From contig JAENWT010000009.1 in the NCBI GenBank assembly GCA_016650125.1, forward strand, positions 52,775 through 116,774: DNA of 64,000 bases, given 5' to 3'. The notes under the pieces are model-generated. The model saw nothing but the letters and a program-made list of their open reading frames with translations, searched no databases and was not told where the DNA came from. Shown piece after piece: positions 1 through 7,983 of this stretch. Positions within the stretch are counted from its first letter, which is position 1; each line of letters starts with the position of its first letter. The DNA is from Thermoleophilia bacterium. GTDB lineage: Bacteria > Actinomycetota > Thermoleophilia > Solirubrobacterales > 70-9. Both the position numbers and the translations under genes were made by a program.

Positions 1-662
1 ACTCGTCGCTTCCGTCATCACCGGTCGTCGAGTCGGAGCCATCGCCACCCGATACGCGATCGTCAAAAACGATCATTGCCCAGGCCGCCACTCACGATGT
101 CCGTCCCCGGTCCGTCATCGAGATAGTCGTCGCCGAGTCCCCCCGTAACGACGTCGTTGCCGACGTCAGCGCGAATGTCGTCAGGGCTGTCGCCGCCGGT
201 GATGACGTCGTTGCCCTCGCGGCCGATCGAGAAGCCCACGGTCAGTCCCGCCGCGGTCAGGGTGTCTTCCCCGAGACCGCCGTCGATCCGCACCTGGTTG
301 ACCGGTGGCCCCACCGAGGCATCGTACGAGCCGGAATCGTTCAGGTTGTCGAGGGCGACCTCGATGTCCCGGATGCCCGCTGCGGGGCAGGTGGCGACAC
401 TTGCCAGAACGTTCACGCAGGGGACCGCGGCCGCAATCGTGACCGCCCCCGACTCGGTGAAGACGATGTCGGCACCGGTGCGCTTGATGGTCAGCTGGTT
501 GGTTTCACCGGCGACGGCGGTGTAACTGATGGTATTTGACGTCGCGCCGAGCGTGGCGGCGCCGGCGAAACCGGGTGAAACCAGGAAGGCCGCGATGATT
601 CCGAGACACCAGAATGAATACCGGTACCTCTAACGCTTGACCCCTGCCTTGCGAACGCTCAT
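1..662 (-). pseudogene. Disrupted secreted RTX-type calcium-binding repeat protein (partial)
   Basis: The minus-strand reading starts at an ATG (662-660) with a good Shine-Dalgarno AGGAG (plus 669-673, 6-nt spacer). It reads MSVRKAGVKR, then an in-frame TAG (632-630). After that the same frame continues as a signal peptide (hydrophobic CLGIIAAFLVSPGFAGA) and mature protein. The mature part has Gly-Asp repeats of the hemolysin type (GNDVITGGD, GNDVVTGGLGDD, GTDIVSGGLGNDRF), which in this family bind calcium outside the cell. The frame stops at 65-63 after a run of five A (plus 65-69). Dropping one base restores GNDRFDDRVSGGDGSDS to the window edge. With an amber codon plus a frameshift it is most simply a pseudogene; assembly error or recoding are alternatives. 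The 3' end lies outside the window. Confidence 0.7.
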
Positions 663-712
663 GCACCACTCCTACCACAGATCCACCAGTCGAGGGAAAC
701 TTTCTGTGGTTC

Positions 713-1078
713 TTACATCGCGAAAAGCTGCGAAAGCGAACGGCCGACGTCCGGCGGCTCCTCTTCGCCTTTCGACGCTGCCTGGACGCCGGCGGCGAGC
801 GCTTCGGCGGCATCGGAGATCTGGCTGGCGCGGTTCGGGCGGATCTCCCCCGCCTCGGCGGCTTCGGAGAGATCGGATTCCATCAGGCCGGCGAGCTCGC
901 CGAGGCGGCGCAGCCCGAGGGTCGAGGCGGTGCCATGAAGAGCGTGGGCTTCCTGCCGGAGAGCTTCGAAGTCGGTGGTGCCCGTGTCGAGCCCGGCCGA
1001 GATCATGTCGCAGCGCTGACGGGCCTCTTTCGCGAAGGCCCCGAGTAGTTCACCGCCGCCTGACTTCTCTTCGGTCAT
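713..1078 (-). CDS. Stand-alone HPt (histidine phosphotransfer) domain protein
   Basis: A 121-residue, mostly helical protein whose centre carries the HPt signature AHALHGTASTLG (about residues 44-55). By analogy with HPt domains, His45 is the phosphoacceptor, and the LGLRRLGELAG stretch forms the next helix. Such proteins relay phosphate between a hybrid histidine kinase and a response regulator in the cytoplasm. No kinase or regulator gene is nearby, so its partners are unknown. The ATG at 1078 is preceded by GGGAG about 10 nt upstream. The gene is divergent from the SDR at 1237, and the 158-nt gap between them carries two inverted repeats. Confidence 0.8.
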   Translation of the reverse strand: MTEEKSGGGELLGAFAKEARQRCDMISAGLDTGTTDFEALRQEAHALHGTASTLGLRRLGELAGLMESDLSEAAEAGEIRPNRASQISDAAEALAAGVQAASKGEEEPPDVGRSLSQLFAM

Positions 1079-1097
1079 GCTCTTGATCTCCCATCAA

Positions 1098-1136
1098 ATT
1101 CTGTGATTCCGGACGGACAGAATGGATGCTGCATCC
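1098..1136. promoter_or_regulatory. Two adjacent inverted repeats in a divergent promoter region
   Basis: ATTCTGT (1098-1104) and its complement ACAGAAT (1117-1123) flank 12 nt. Directly next to them is the perfect palindrome GGATGC-T-GCATCC (1124-1136). They sit between the divergent HPt gene and the SDR, where an operator would be expected. Regulator unknown. Confidence 0.4.
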
Positions 1137-1236
1137 TATTGTTGCCGTTCGGCCAATGACTTGCATACTGGTGGGGCAATTTCTTTCCCGGGTCGCATAG
1201 TCTCCGGCCAGTCTTACTCAACCGAACGGAGAGAAC

Positions 1237-1974
1237 ATGGCGAAAAGAGCGGCATTGGTGACGGGTGGTTCCGGTGGCATCGGCCTGGCGATCGCGAGGC
1301 GGCTTGCCGAGAGCGGTTACGCCGTGACGATCTCCGGCCGGCGTGAAGACAAGCTGGTCGCCGCCGCCGAATCGCTTGCCGACGACGACCTCAAGGTTGA
1401 AGCCGTGGTCGCCGACATCACCTCCGAGCAGGCCGTGATCGACCTGATCGCCGAGCACAAGCGCCAGTGGGGACGGCTCGACTGTCTGGTCAACAACGCC
1501 GGCGTCGGCATCGGCTCGGCCGTCGACCAGATCCAGGTCAAGCATTTCGACCTCCAGGTGGCGGTCAACCTCCGGGCGCTGATGGTCGCCACGCGCGAAT
1601 CAGTTCCGATGCTCAAGAAGGCCGGCGAAGAACACGGCAAAGCCCTGGTCGTCAACCTCGCTTCGATCGCCGGCAAGCAGTACCCGGGGTGGCTCTCGAT
1701 CTATGCGGCAACCAAGGCCGCGGTCATCTCTTTCTCGGCATCGACCCAAAAGGAGCTCGGTGCCTCTGGCGTCTGTTCGACCGCGATCTGCCCCGGCTTC
1801 GTCAACACCGACATGACCGAATTCGCGCGCGAGATGGTCCCGCCCGAGAAGATGATGACCACCGGGGACATCGCCGACGCGGTCTCTTTCCTGCTCAAAG
1901 TCTCGCCGAACTGCGCGATCCCCGAGATCGTCATGAGCCGCCCGGTCTCCGGTCCCGACTCCGGCGGGATGTAA
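1237..1974 (+). CDS. Short-chain dehydrogenase/reductase
   Basis: A 245-residue classical SDR. It has the nucleotide-binding motif TGGSGGIG near the N-terminus (residues about 9-16), NNAGVGIG in the middle, a catalytic Ser in NLASIAG, and the YAATK Tyr-Lys pair about 13 residues later. It is expected to be a cytosolic NAD(P)(H)-dependent oxidoreductase; the substrate cannot be told from sequence. GGAGAG lies a few bases before the ATG. The glycosyltransferase follows closely on the same strand, suggesting co-transcription. Confidence 0.9.
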   Translation: MAKRAALVTGGSGGIGLAIARRLAESGYAVTISGRREDKLVAAAESLADDDLKVEAVVADITSEQAVIDLIAEHKRQWGRLDCLVNNAGVGIGSAVDQIQVKHFDLQVAVNLRALMVATRESVPMLKKAGEEHGKALVVNLASIAGKQYPGWLSIYAATKAAVISFSASTQKELGASGVCSTAICPGFVNTDMTEFAREMVPPEKMMTTGDIADAVSFLLKVSPNCAIPEIVMSRPVSGPDSGGM

Positions 1975-1990
1975 ACCGGCCCGGCCGGTC

Positions 1991-3187
1991 ATCGCGAACT
2001 CATCGAAGAAGCCTCTGCGGTGCCTGGTCGCCGCTTTCGGCGACCCCGGACACGTCTTTCCCGCGATCAGCCTCGCCCGGTCACTTACGTCGACCGGGCA
2101 CGAAGTCCTGGTCGAGACCTGGCCGCAATGGCAGGAAGCGGTCGAGGGCGCGGGACTCGGCTTCGTCAGCGCCGAGCAGTACCAGGTGTTTCCACCGCCA
2201 GCCTCCGGATCGCCCGGTGGCGGTGACGCCGCGGTCGCCCTGATGCCACTGCTCGAAGAGTTCGAACCGGATGTGGTGGTCAACGACATCCTCACCGTCG
2301 CCCCGGCGCTCGCCGCCGAGAAGCACGGCTGCCACTGGGCGACCCTGATCCCCCACATCTACCCGGTCCAGGGTGACGGCATGCCGTTCTTCGCGATCGG
2401 GGCACTGCCACCGCGTACGGGAGTCGGCCGCAAACTCTGGGAGGTGACCGACAGCCTGCTCGTGCGGGGGCTCGAGCGCGGGCGCCACGATCTCAATGCC
2501 CAGCGGGAAGTGGTCGGCCTGCCGCCGACCGAACGCTTCCACGGCGGGATCAGCCCCGACCTGGCGATGGTGGCCACCTACCCGCAGCTCGAATACCCCC
2601 GGGACTGGCCCGCGTCGGTTCATGTCACCGGCCCGATGCCGTTCGAGATACCGCACGACGAGATCGAACTCCCTCCGGGCGACGACCCGTTGATCCTGGT
2701 CGCGCCCAGCACGTCGCAGGACCCGCACAACCACCTCGTGCGCTCGGCGCTGAAGGCGCTGGCCGGGGAGCCGGTCAGGGTCGTGGCGACGACCAACAAC
2801 GTGGTGCCATCCCATCCGATCGAGGTTCCGGCCAACGCGGTCCTCGTCAACTGGCTCAGTTACTCACAGGTCATGCCACAGGCGACACTGGTCCTTTGCC
2901 ACGGCGGCCACGGCACGGTCGCCCGCGCCCTTCATGAGGGCGTCCCTGTACTGACCTGCCCCGCGGCCGGTGACATGAACGAAACCGCGGCCCGGATCAC
3001 CTGGGCCGGGGTCGGACTTTCGGTGCGATGGAGTCTCACCGGGCCGAACTCCCTGCGCTGGGCGGTCGCCGAGATCCTGGGCGACCCCGGATTCCGTTCC
3101 AGGGCGGAGGAAATCGCCGCGTGGAGCCGGGAACATGACGGCGCCGCCAGGGGAGTCGAATTGATCGAGGCCCTGACGGCGCGTTAG
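1991..3187 (+). CDS. GT1-family (MGT/UGT-like) glycosyltransferase with no canonical start codon
   Basis: The frame reads KKPLRCLVAAFGDPGHVFPAIS, the typical N-terminal Rossmann strand of GT1 enzymes. The C-terminal nucleotide-sugar site is LVLCHGGHGTVARALHEGVPVLTCP, followed by DMNETAARI. This would transfer a sugar from an NDP donor to a small-molecule acceptor, unknown here. Between the upstream in-frame stop (TGA inside the SDR) and the conserved N-terminus there is no ATG, GTG or TTG. The only candidates are ATC at 1991, giving (M)ANSSKKPLR and 398 residues, or CTG at 2015. A GTG at 2186 would delete the first Rossmann half. The start is therefore uncertain: a non-canonical codon, or one altered base. 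Confidence 0.8.
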   Translation: MANSSKKPLRCLVAAFGDPGHVFPAISLARSLTSTGHEVLVETWPQWQEAVEGAGLGFVSAEQYQVFPPPASGSPGGGDAAVALMPLLEEFEPDVVVNDILTVAPALAAEKHGCHWATLIPHIYPVQGDGMPFFAIGALPPRTGVGRKLWEVTDSLLVRGLERGRHDLNAQREVVGLPPTERFHGGISPDLAMVATYPQLEYPRDWPASVHVTGPMPFEIPHDEIELPPGDDPLILVAPSTSQDPHNHLVRSALKALAGEPVRVVATTNNVVPSHPIEVPANAVLVNWLSYSQVMPQATLVLCHGGHGTVARALHEGVPVLTCPAAGDMNETAARITWAGVGLSVRWSLTGPNSLRWAVAEILGDPGFRSRAEEIAAWSREHDGAARGVELIEALTAR

Positions 3188-3195
3188 ATCTGAAG

Positions 3196-3268
3196 CTCGG
3201 GGGGACGGACTCGAACCGTCAACCTACGAGTTAACAGCTCGTCGCTCTACCGATTGAGCTACCCCCGA
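3196..3268 (-). tRNA. tRNA-Asn (GTT)
   Basis: On the minus strand the acceptor TCGGGGG pairs perfectly with CCCCCGA. The D arm contains TAGCTCAATCGGTAGAGC, the anticodon loop is CTGTTAA (anticodon GTT), and the T arm is GACGG-TTCGAGT-CCGTC. The discriminator is G and CCA is not encoded. It lies just downstream of dnaG in the same orientation and 8 bp past the convergent glycosyltransferase stop. Confidence 0.95.
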
Positions 3269-3313
3269 ATAGGTCGGTCGCAGCCTACCGAAACGGGACG
3301 GCTGATCTACTCC

Positions 3314-5095
3314 TCATACCTCGGCCTCGGCGCGGCTGACCTTCTCCAGCAGTTCGGCGCGCTGCTTGCTCAGACTTGCCCTCAACTTGGCGTCCTCACC
3401 GGCCGATGCGGTGGCGATCTCGTCTTCGAGCGCGGCCAGTTCGAGCTCCATGAAGTTCCGGCGGATCGAGCCGGTGCCGACTTGTTCCGGGCTGGCCCGG
3501 AGCACCAGCGCGGCGACCAGGCGGTGAAGCTCCCGGTCATCGGGGTCGAGTCCTTCGGCGGGGTCGTCGAGGTGAAGCTTCAGCCATTCGACGGTTCGCA
3601 TCATCAAAGGCGAGGTCATGTGTTTCGGCTCGAGCTTCTCGATGTAGGGGCGGCCTTCGTCCGGTTTGGCGACACACATCGCGAGCAGATGTCGTTCCTG
3701 GCGCTCCCGCTGGGACAACAGCGCCGCTGCTGGAGCCGGGGCCTCCGGCGTGGATGTAGAGGTGGTCGGGCCGGTCCTTGTTTCCGGCTGAGGCGCGGGG
3801 GCCGAAGTGACCCGGGCGACCACCACGGTGGGATCGATGCCCAGCCGTTCGGCGGCTTTTCTGACCAGCTCGTCGCGTGTGGCCCCGACCGGAACTTCAG
3901 CCAGAACCGGCGCAGCCTCGGCAAGTCCGCGGTCGCGGTCCTGGGGCGACGCCGGATCGACCCCGTCCATGATCAGGTCGAGGTGGAATTCGGGCAGGTC
4001 GACCGCGTTGTCGACCAGGTTCCGGAACCGCTCCGCCCCGCCTTCGGAGACGACCAGCTCGGCCGGGTCTTCGCCGGCCGGCATCGCGACCACCCGGATC
4101 GTCAGCTTGCGGCCGGCCGCGACCCGCTGCGCCCGCAGCATCGCCTTGCGTCCGGCGGCGTCGGCGTCGAGGGCGAGCACGATGTTCTCGACCGTGCCCG
4201 AAAGCAGCGCCAGCTGCTGCTCGGTGATCGCGGTGCCCATCACGCCGACCGCTTCGGTCAGACCCGCCTGGTGGAGCGCGATCACATCGGTGTACCCCTC
4301 GACCACGACAGCCCGTCCCGCTTTCGCCATCGGTCCGCGAGCGCGGTCGATCCCGTAAAGGATCTCGCTCTTGTGGAAAATCTCGTTCTCGGCCGAGTTC
4401 AGGTACTTCGGCTTCTGCTCGTCACGCATCGCGCGGGCACCGAAGCCGACCGCTCGCCCTCGGGCATCCCGGATCGGGAAGGTGATTCGCTCGCGGAAAC
4501 GGTCATACATGCCACCGTTCCGGCCCTTCTGGGCGAGTCCGGTCTTTGCCATCTCCGCAACCGAGAAGCCCGCCTGCTGGCCACGGACGATCAGGGTGTC
4601 CCAGGCGCTCGGTGAATAACCGACGCCGAAGTCCCGGAGGACTTCCTCGCCGAGGCCACGCCCGGCCAGATACTCCCGGGCCTTGCCGGCTTCCGGCGCA
4701 TCGTGGAAATAGGCGGAGTAGTAACCAGCCGCCCGCTCAAGCAGCTCGCTGAGCCGGGTCCTCGCCTGGCGCCGCTGCTCGGCCTGCGGGTCTTCCTTCT
4801 CACGGGTGATCTCGACGCCGTAACGATCGGCAAGCAGCTCCACTGCGTCCGGGAAGTCGATGTTCTCGGTGGCGACCACGAAGTCGAAGAGGTCACCGCC
4901 GACCTGGCAGCCGAAGCAGTGGTAGAGCTTGTCTTCGGCGTGGATGCCGAAGGACGGCGAGCGTTCGTCGTGGAAAGGGCAGAGCCCGGTCCAGCGGGCA
5001 CCCTGACGGCGCAGCTCGGTGTGGGCGGAGACGATCTCAACCATGTCGGCGGCGGCGCGGACCCGGTCGATCGTGTCAGGAGTGAACTTGGACAT
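3314..5095 (-). CDS. dnaG: DNA primase
   Basis: A 593-residue DnaG that lays RNA primers for DNA replication at the fork. The CHC2-type zinc ribbon uses Cys39, His42, Cys60 and Cys63. The Toprim core shows VVVEGYTD (catalytic Glu266) and LALDADAAG (Asp310, Asp312). A linker with Pro/Thr-rich sequence (about residues 425-460) leads to a helicase-binding-like C-terminal domain. It is the last gene of mutM-recO-dgt-dnaG, 45 nt behind the dgt stop, with tRNA-Asn downstream. Length is normal for the family. Confidence 0.97.
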   Translation of the reverse strand: MSKFTPDTIDRVRAAADMVEIVSAHTELRRQGARWTGLCPFHDERSPSFGIHAEDKLYHCFGCQVGGDLFDFVVATENIDFPDAVELLADRYGVEITREKEDPQAEQRRQARTRLSELLERAAGYYSAYFHDAPEAGKAREYLAGRGLGEEVLRDFGVGYSPSAWDTLIVRGQQAGFSVAEMAKTGLAQKGRNGGMYDRFRERITFPIRDARGRAVGFGARAMRDEQKPKYLNSAENEIFHKSEILYGIDRARGPMAKAGRAVVVEGYTDVIALHQAGLTEAVGVMGTAITEQQLALLSGTVENIVLALDADAAGRKAMLRAQRVAAGRKLTIRVVAMPAGEDPAELVVSEGGAERFRNLVDNAVDLPEFHLDLIMDGVDPASPQDRDRGLAEAAPVLAEVPVGATRDELVRKAAERLGIDPTVVVARVTSAPAPQPETRTGPTTSTSTPEAPAPAAALLSQRERQERHLLAMCVAKPDEGRPYIEKLEPKHMTSPLMMRTVEWLKLHLDDPAEGLDPDDRELHRLVAALVLRASPEQVGTGSIRRNFMELELAALEDEIATASAGEDAKLRASLSKQRAELLEKVSRAEAEV

Positions 5096-5140
5096 CGACA
5101 GCTAGCTTACGCCGCCGCGATCGACGCCCGAAGTACGGCT

Positions 5141-6145
5141 CTAGAAGCGGGATCCCTCGGGCACATAGAGGTCGGTGAAGTGGGCGATGCAGTACCGGTC
5201 GGTCATACCGGCAAGCAGGTCGATCACCCGTTGGAGGTCATCGGCTTCCGGGTCGATCACCGGAACCTCATCGATCCGCTCCATGTAGTGCTCGAAGAGG
5301 ATTCGCAGGGCGCGGTTCACCCGTTCATGCTCCTTCCGCGCCGTATCCCCGAGGTACACATTGTCAAACATGAACTTGCGCAGCCGGAGCATCGCCGCGC
5401 CCATCGAATCGCTCTGCCTGATCTCGTCACCGGTCCTCGACTGCTCGACGATGTCGGTCACCAGGGAATCGATCCGGCCGGAACCGGTCGGACCGAGCAT
5501 GGCGATCTCGTCCGCAGGCAGATCGCCCGGACTGAGTATTCCGGCCCGCAGGGCGTCGTCGATGTCGTGGTTGATGTAAGCGACGCGGTCGACCAGCCGC
5601 ACGATCTGACCTTCCAGTGAGGCGCTCTTCACCGGCCCGGTGTGCTTGAGGATCCCCTGGCGCACCGGCTCGTTCAGGTTGAGGCCACGCCCCTCCCGTT
5701 CGAGTACGTCGACCACCCGCAGCGAGTGCTCGTTGTGACGGAAGCCCGGACCGCCGTGTGTTTTGCTCGCTTCATCGAGAGCCTGCTCGCCGATATGTCC
5801 GAAAGGCGGATGCCCCAGATCGTGGGCCAGGCCGATCGCTTCAGTCAGGTCTTCGTTCAAGTCGAGGGCCCGCGCGACGGTCCGGGCGATGCCGGTCGCT
5901 TCGAGCGTGTGGGTCAGCCTGGTCCGGTAGTGGTCGCCCTCGGGCGCGATGAAGACCTGGGTCTTGTGCATGAGGCGGCGGAAGGACTTGCTGTGAACTA
6001 TCCGGTCGCGGTCCCTTTGAAAGGGCGTGCGCAGGTGGCTGTCCTCCTCCGGCACCGCCCGGGTCGCCGGCCAAGAGAGCACCGCCCGCTCGGAAAGGCT
6101 GGCTTTCTCGCGTTCACTGGCTATTTCGGCAAATGGTGAGGTCAA
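5141..6145 (-). CDS. dgt: dGTPase-like HD-domain triphosphohydrolase
   Basis: A 334-residue HD-superfamily enzyme. It has RRLMHKTQV, RTRLTHTLE and the metal-binding GLAHDLGHPPFGHIGE, as in bacterial deoxyguanosinetriphosphate triphosphohydrolase, which hydrolyses dGTP to deoxyguanosine and tripolyphosphate. The start is taken as TTG at 6145 (LTSPFAEIASERE), because it forms a TTGA overlap with the recO stop, a sign of translational coupling. A longer reading would overlap recO heavily without family support. The dgt-dnaG neighbourhood is common in bacteria. Confidence 0.92.
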   Translation of the reverse strand: MTSPFAEIASEREKASLSERAVLSWPATRAVPEEDSHLRTPFQRDRDRIVHSKSFRRLMHKTQVFIAPEGDHYRTRLTHTLEATGIARTVARALDLNEDLTEAIGLAHDLGHPPFGHIGEQALDEASKTHGGPGFRHNEHSLRVVDVLEREGRGLNLNEPVRQGILKHTGPVKSASLEGQIVRLVDRVAYINHDIDDALRAGILSPGDLPADEIAMLGPTGSGRIDSLVTDIVEQSRTGDEIRQSDSMGAAMLRLRKFMFDNVYLGDTARKEHERVNRALRILFEHYMERIDEVPVIDPEADDLQRVIDLLAGMTDRYCIAHFTDLYVPEGSRF

Positions 6146-6879
6146 GCTGCTGCGGTCTCTTCCGGCCTCGGCAGGCGCACGTGGGCGTGGTATTCGAGAG
6201 TGTCGCCGATCGCGCGGCCCGCCTGTTTCACGGCAATATTGGAACTCTCGGTACCGGCGCTCATCGGCGAGCCGAGGGCGGTGACCATGAACTCGTGGGC
6301 CTCGCCCGAGAACGGGAACGAGTTGGCCTCGCAGGTCGGGCAGACCACTCCGCCGGCGGCGCCCGAGAAAGCGGTCAGGTGATCGGTCGCGCCGCACCTG
6401 GAACAACCGGTGAGTTCAGGCGCAAAACCCGCTGCCAGAGCCAGTTTTAGCCGGAAGGTGACCATGCCGCCAAGCCCCGCGACGCTTCCAGCCGGGTCGG
6501 CGTCGACCAGGGCCAGGTACCGGCAGAGAAGGTTGTACGCGGGCTGGTTCGGCTCGGCACCGTCGAGCAGCTTGAGCACCGCACCACAGGCATCTCCAGC
6601 AGCCCGGATTCCGCGCGCGGAGGAACGCAGCGCGCCGTAACCTTCGACCGTCTCGGCGGCAGTGACCGTATGCAGGTCGCCGCGGCCGCGGTGCAGCACC
6701 AGGTTGAGCCGGAAGAACGGCTCGAGCCGTCCGCCGAACCGGGACTTCGGCTTCCGCACCCCTTTGGCGATCGCGCCGAGTCGCCCGTACTCACGTGAGT
6801 ACAGGTGGAGGATGCGGTCGGCCTCGCCGTATCGGATCGAGCGGAGGACGACCGCTTCTGTCTTGAAAGTTCCGGCCAT
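6142..6879 (-). CDS. recO: DNA repair protein RecO
   Basis: A 245-residue RecO. It has an N-terminal OB fold (MAGTFKTEAVVLRSIRYGEADRI onwards) and a helical middle. A four-Cys zinc site lies in the C-terminal half: CSRCG about residue 160 and CPTC about 20 residues later. RecO loads RecA on SSB-coated single strands in the RecFOR pathway. It sits 33 nt downstream of mutM and overlaps dgt by 4 nt, making a DNA-repair/replication operon. Confidence 0.95.
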   Translation of the reverse strand: MAGTFKTEAVVLRSIRYGEADRILHLYSREYGRLGAIAKGVRKPKSRFGGRLEPFFRLNLVLHRGRGDLHTVTAAETVEGYGALRSSARGIRAAGDACGAVLKLLDGAEPNQPAYNLLCRYLALVDADPAGSVAGLGGMVTFRLKLALAAGFAPELTGCSRCGATDHLTAFSGAAGGVVCPTCEANSFPFSGEAHEFMVTALGSPMSAGTESSNIAVKQAGRAIGDTLEYHAHVRLPRPEETAAA

Positions 6880-6912
6880 GCCTTAAGGGTGCCGGATCTG
6901 CCGGACGGGCCT

Positions 6913-7806
6913 TCAGGCGCGCTTACGGCGAGCCGGTTTCCGCAGCTTGACCTGGCAGTTCGGGCAGTAGTAGGTGGAGCGTCCGCCGACCACGATCCGG
7001 ACGATCGTCTCGCCGCAGTTCGGACAGTCCTCGCCCTCGCGGCGGTGGACCAGGAACTCCTTCTGCATCGAACCGGCCTCCCCCTTGGCGTCCCGGTAGT
7101 CGTCGATCGAGGCACCACCGAGGTCGAGGCCGCGCTCGAGTGCCTCGACCACACCGTCACGCAGGGCCTCATGATGCTGGCTTTTGAGCGAAGCCCCGGT
7201 CGTCAGCGGATGGAGCCGGGCCCGGAACAGCGCTTCGTCGGCGTAGATGTTGCCGACCCCGACGACCCCGTCCTGGTTGAGCAGGAACGACTTGAGCGGA
7301 CCGGTTCGGTTGCTGGTCATCGCGGCCATCGATTCGACCGTGAATTCGGGCGAGAGCGGCTCGACCCCGAGCCGGGAGTCGAAATACTCCTGGAGGGCAT
7401 CGTCATCGGCGACGAAGCCCCGCCCGAAACGGCGTGGGTCAGTGAAACGAAGCTCTCCCCCGTCATCGAGCGAGAACCGCGCCTTGAGGTGTTTCTCGCT
7501 GGAGTCGGCCTCGTAGATCCGGGCATCACCAGGGTTTTCGACGCCCGCAGGGTCAACCAGGATCAGGCTGCCGGTCATGCGAAGGTGAATGACGACGGTG
7601 TTGCCATCACCGAGTTCCAGCATCAGATATTTGCCACGCCGGCCAACGTCAACGATCTCCTGGCCCGCGACCGCCTTCTCGAAGGCGCGAGGCAAGACGG
7701 GCTTGGTGAAGTAAGGATCGAGGACTTCTACGGATTCAATCGTCCGGCCAACGAGGTCGGGCTCGAGCTGGCGACGAATCGTCTCGACTTCGGGAAGTTC
7801 AGGCAC
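6913..7806 (-). CDS. mutM: Formamidopyrimidine-DNA glycosylase (Fpg/MutM)
   Basis: A 297-residue base-excision glycosylase/AP lyase for 8-oxoguanine and formamidopyrimidines. The GTG at 7806 is chosen because it places PELPEVETIRRQL right after the initiator; the family uses the exposed N-terminal Pro as nucleophile and the following Glu. The conserved NxY region GNIYADEALF and the C-terminal zinc finger CPNC-(n)-CPNC are intact. An upstream ATG at 7869 would bury the catalytic proline. It is the first gene of mutM-recO-dgt-dnaG. Confidence 0.95.
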   Translation of the reverse strand: MPELPEVETIRRQLEPDLVGRTIESVEVLDPYFTKPVLPRAFEKAVAGQEIVDVGRRGKYLMLELGDGNTVVIHLRMTGSLILVDPAGVENPGDARIYEADSSEKHLKARFSLDDGGELRFTDPRRFGRGFVADDDALQEYFDSRLGVEPLSPEFTVESMAAMTSNRTGPLKSFLLNQDGVVGVGNIYADEALFRARLHPLTTGASLKSQHHEALRDGVVEALERGLDLGGASIDDYRDAKGEAGSMQKEFLVHRREGEDCPNCGETIVRIVVGGRSTYYCPNCQVKLRKPARRKRA

Positions 7807-7850
7807 CCGCCCAGAATAAGCAATAGAGCCAAGCCAATCCCCCACCCCCA

Positions 7851-7968
7851 TTCTGGGTCGGACAAGCATCCGACCTCACTGCAAAGCCGACCCAGAACGA
7901 GTCGTACCGGCCCTCCCACGCAACTGGGTCGGGAAACGTTCCAGGCTGGAGATCTATCCGACCCAGTT
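7851..7968. repeat. Two 47-nt inverted-repeat units with identical geometry
   Basis: Unit 1 has TTCTGGGTCGG at 7851-7861 and its exact complement at 7887-7897. Unit 2 has AACTGGGTCGG at 7922-7932 and its exact complement at 7958-7968. Both have 11-nt arms and 25-nt loops of unrelated sequence. They fill the gap between the xerD stop and the mutM start. Confidence 0.8.
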
Positions 7969-7983
7969 CGTCCGGGGGCTCGT

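Noticed and set aside
7807..7869. Longer MutM start
   Set aside because: It would hide the catalytic N-terminal proline.
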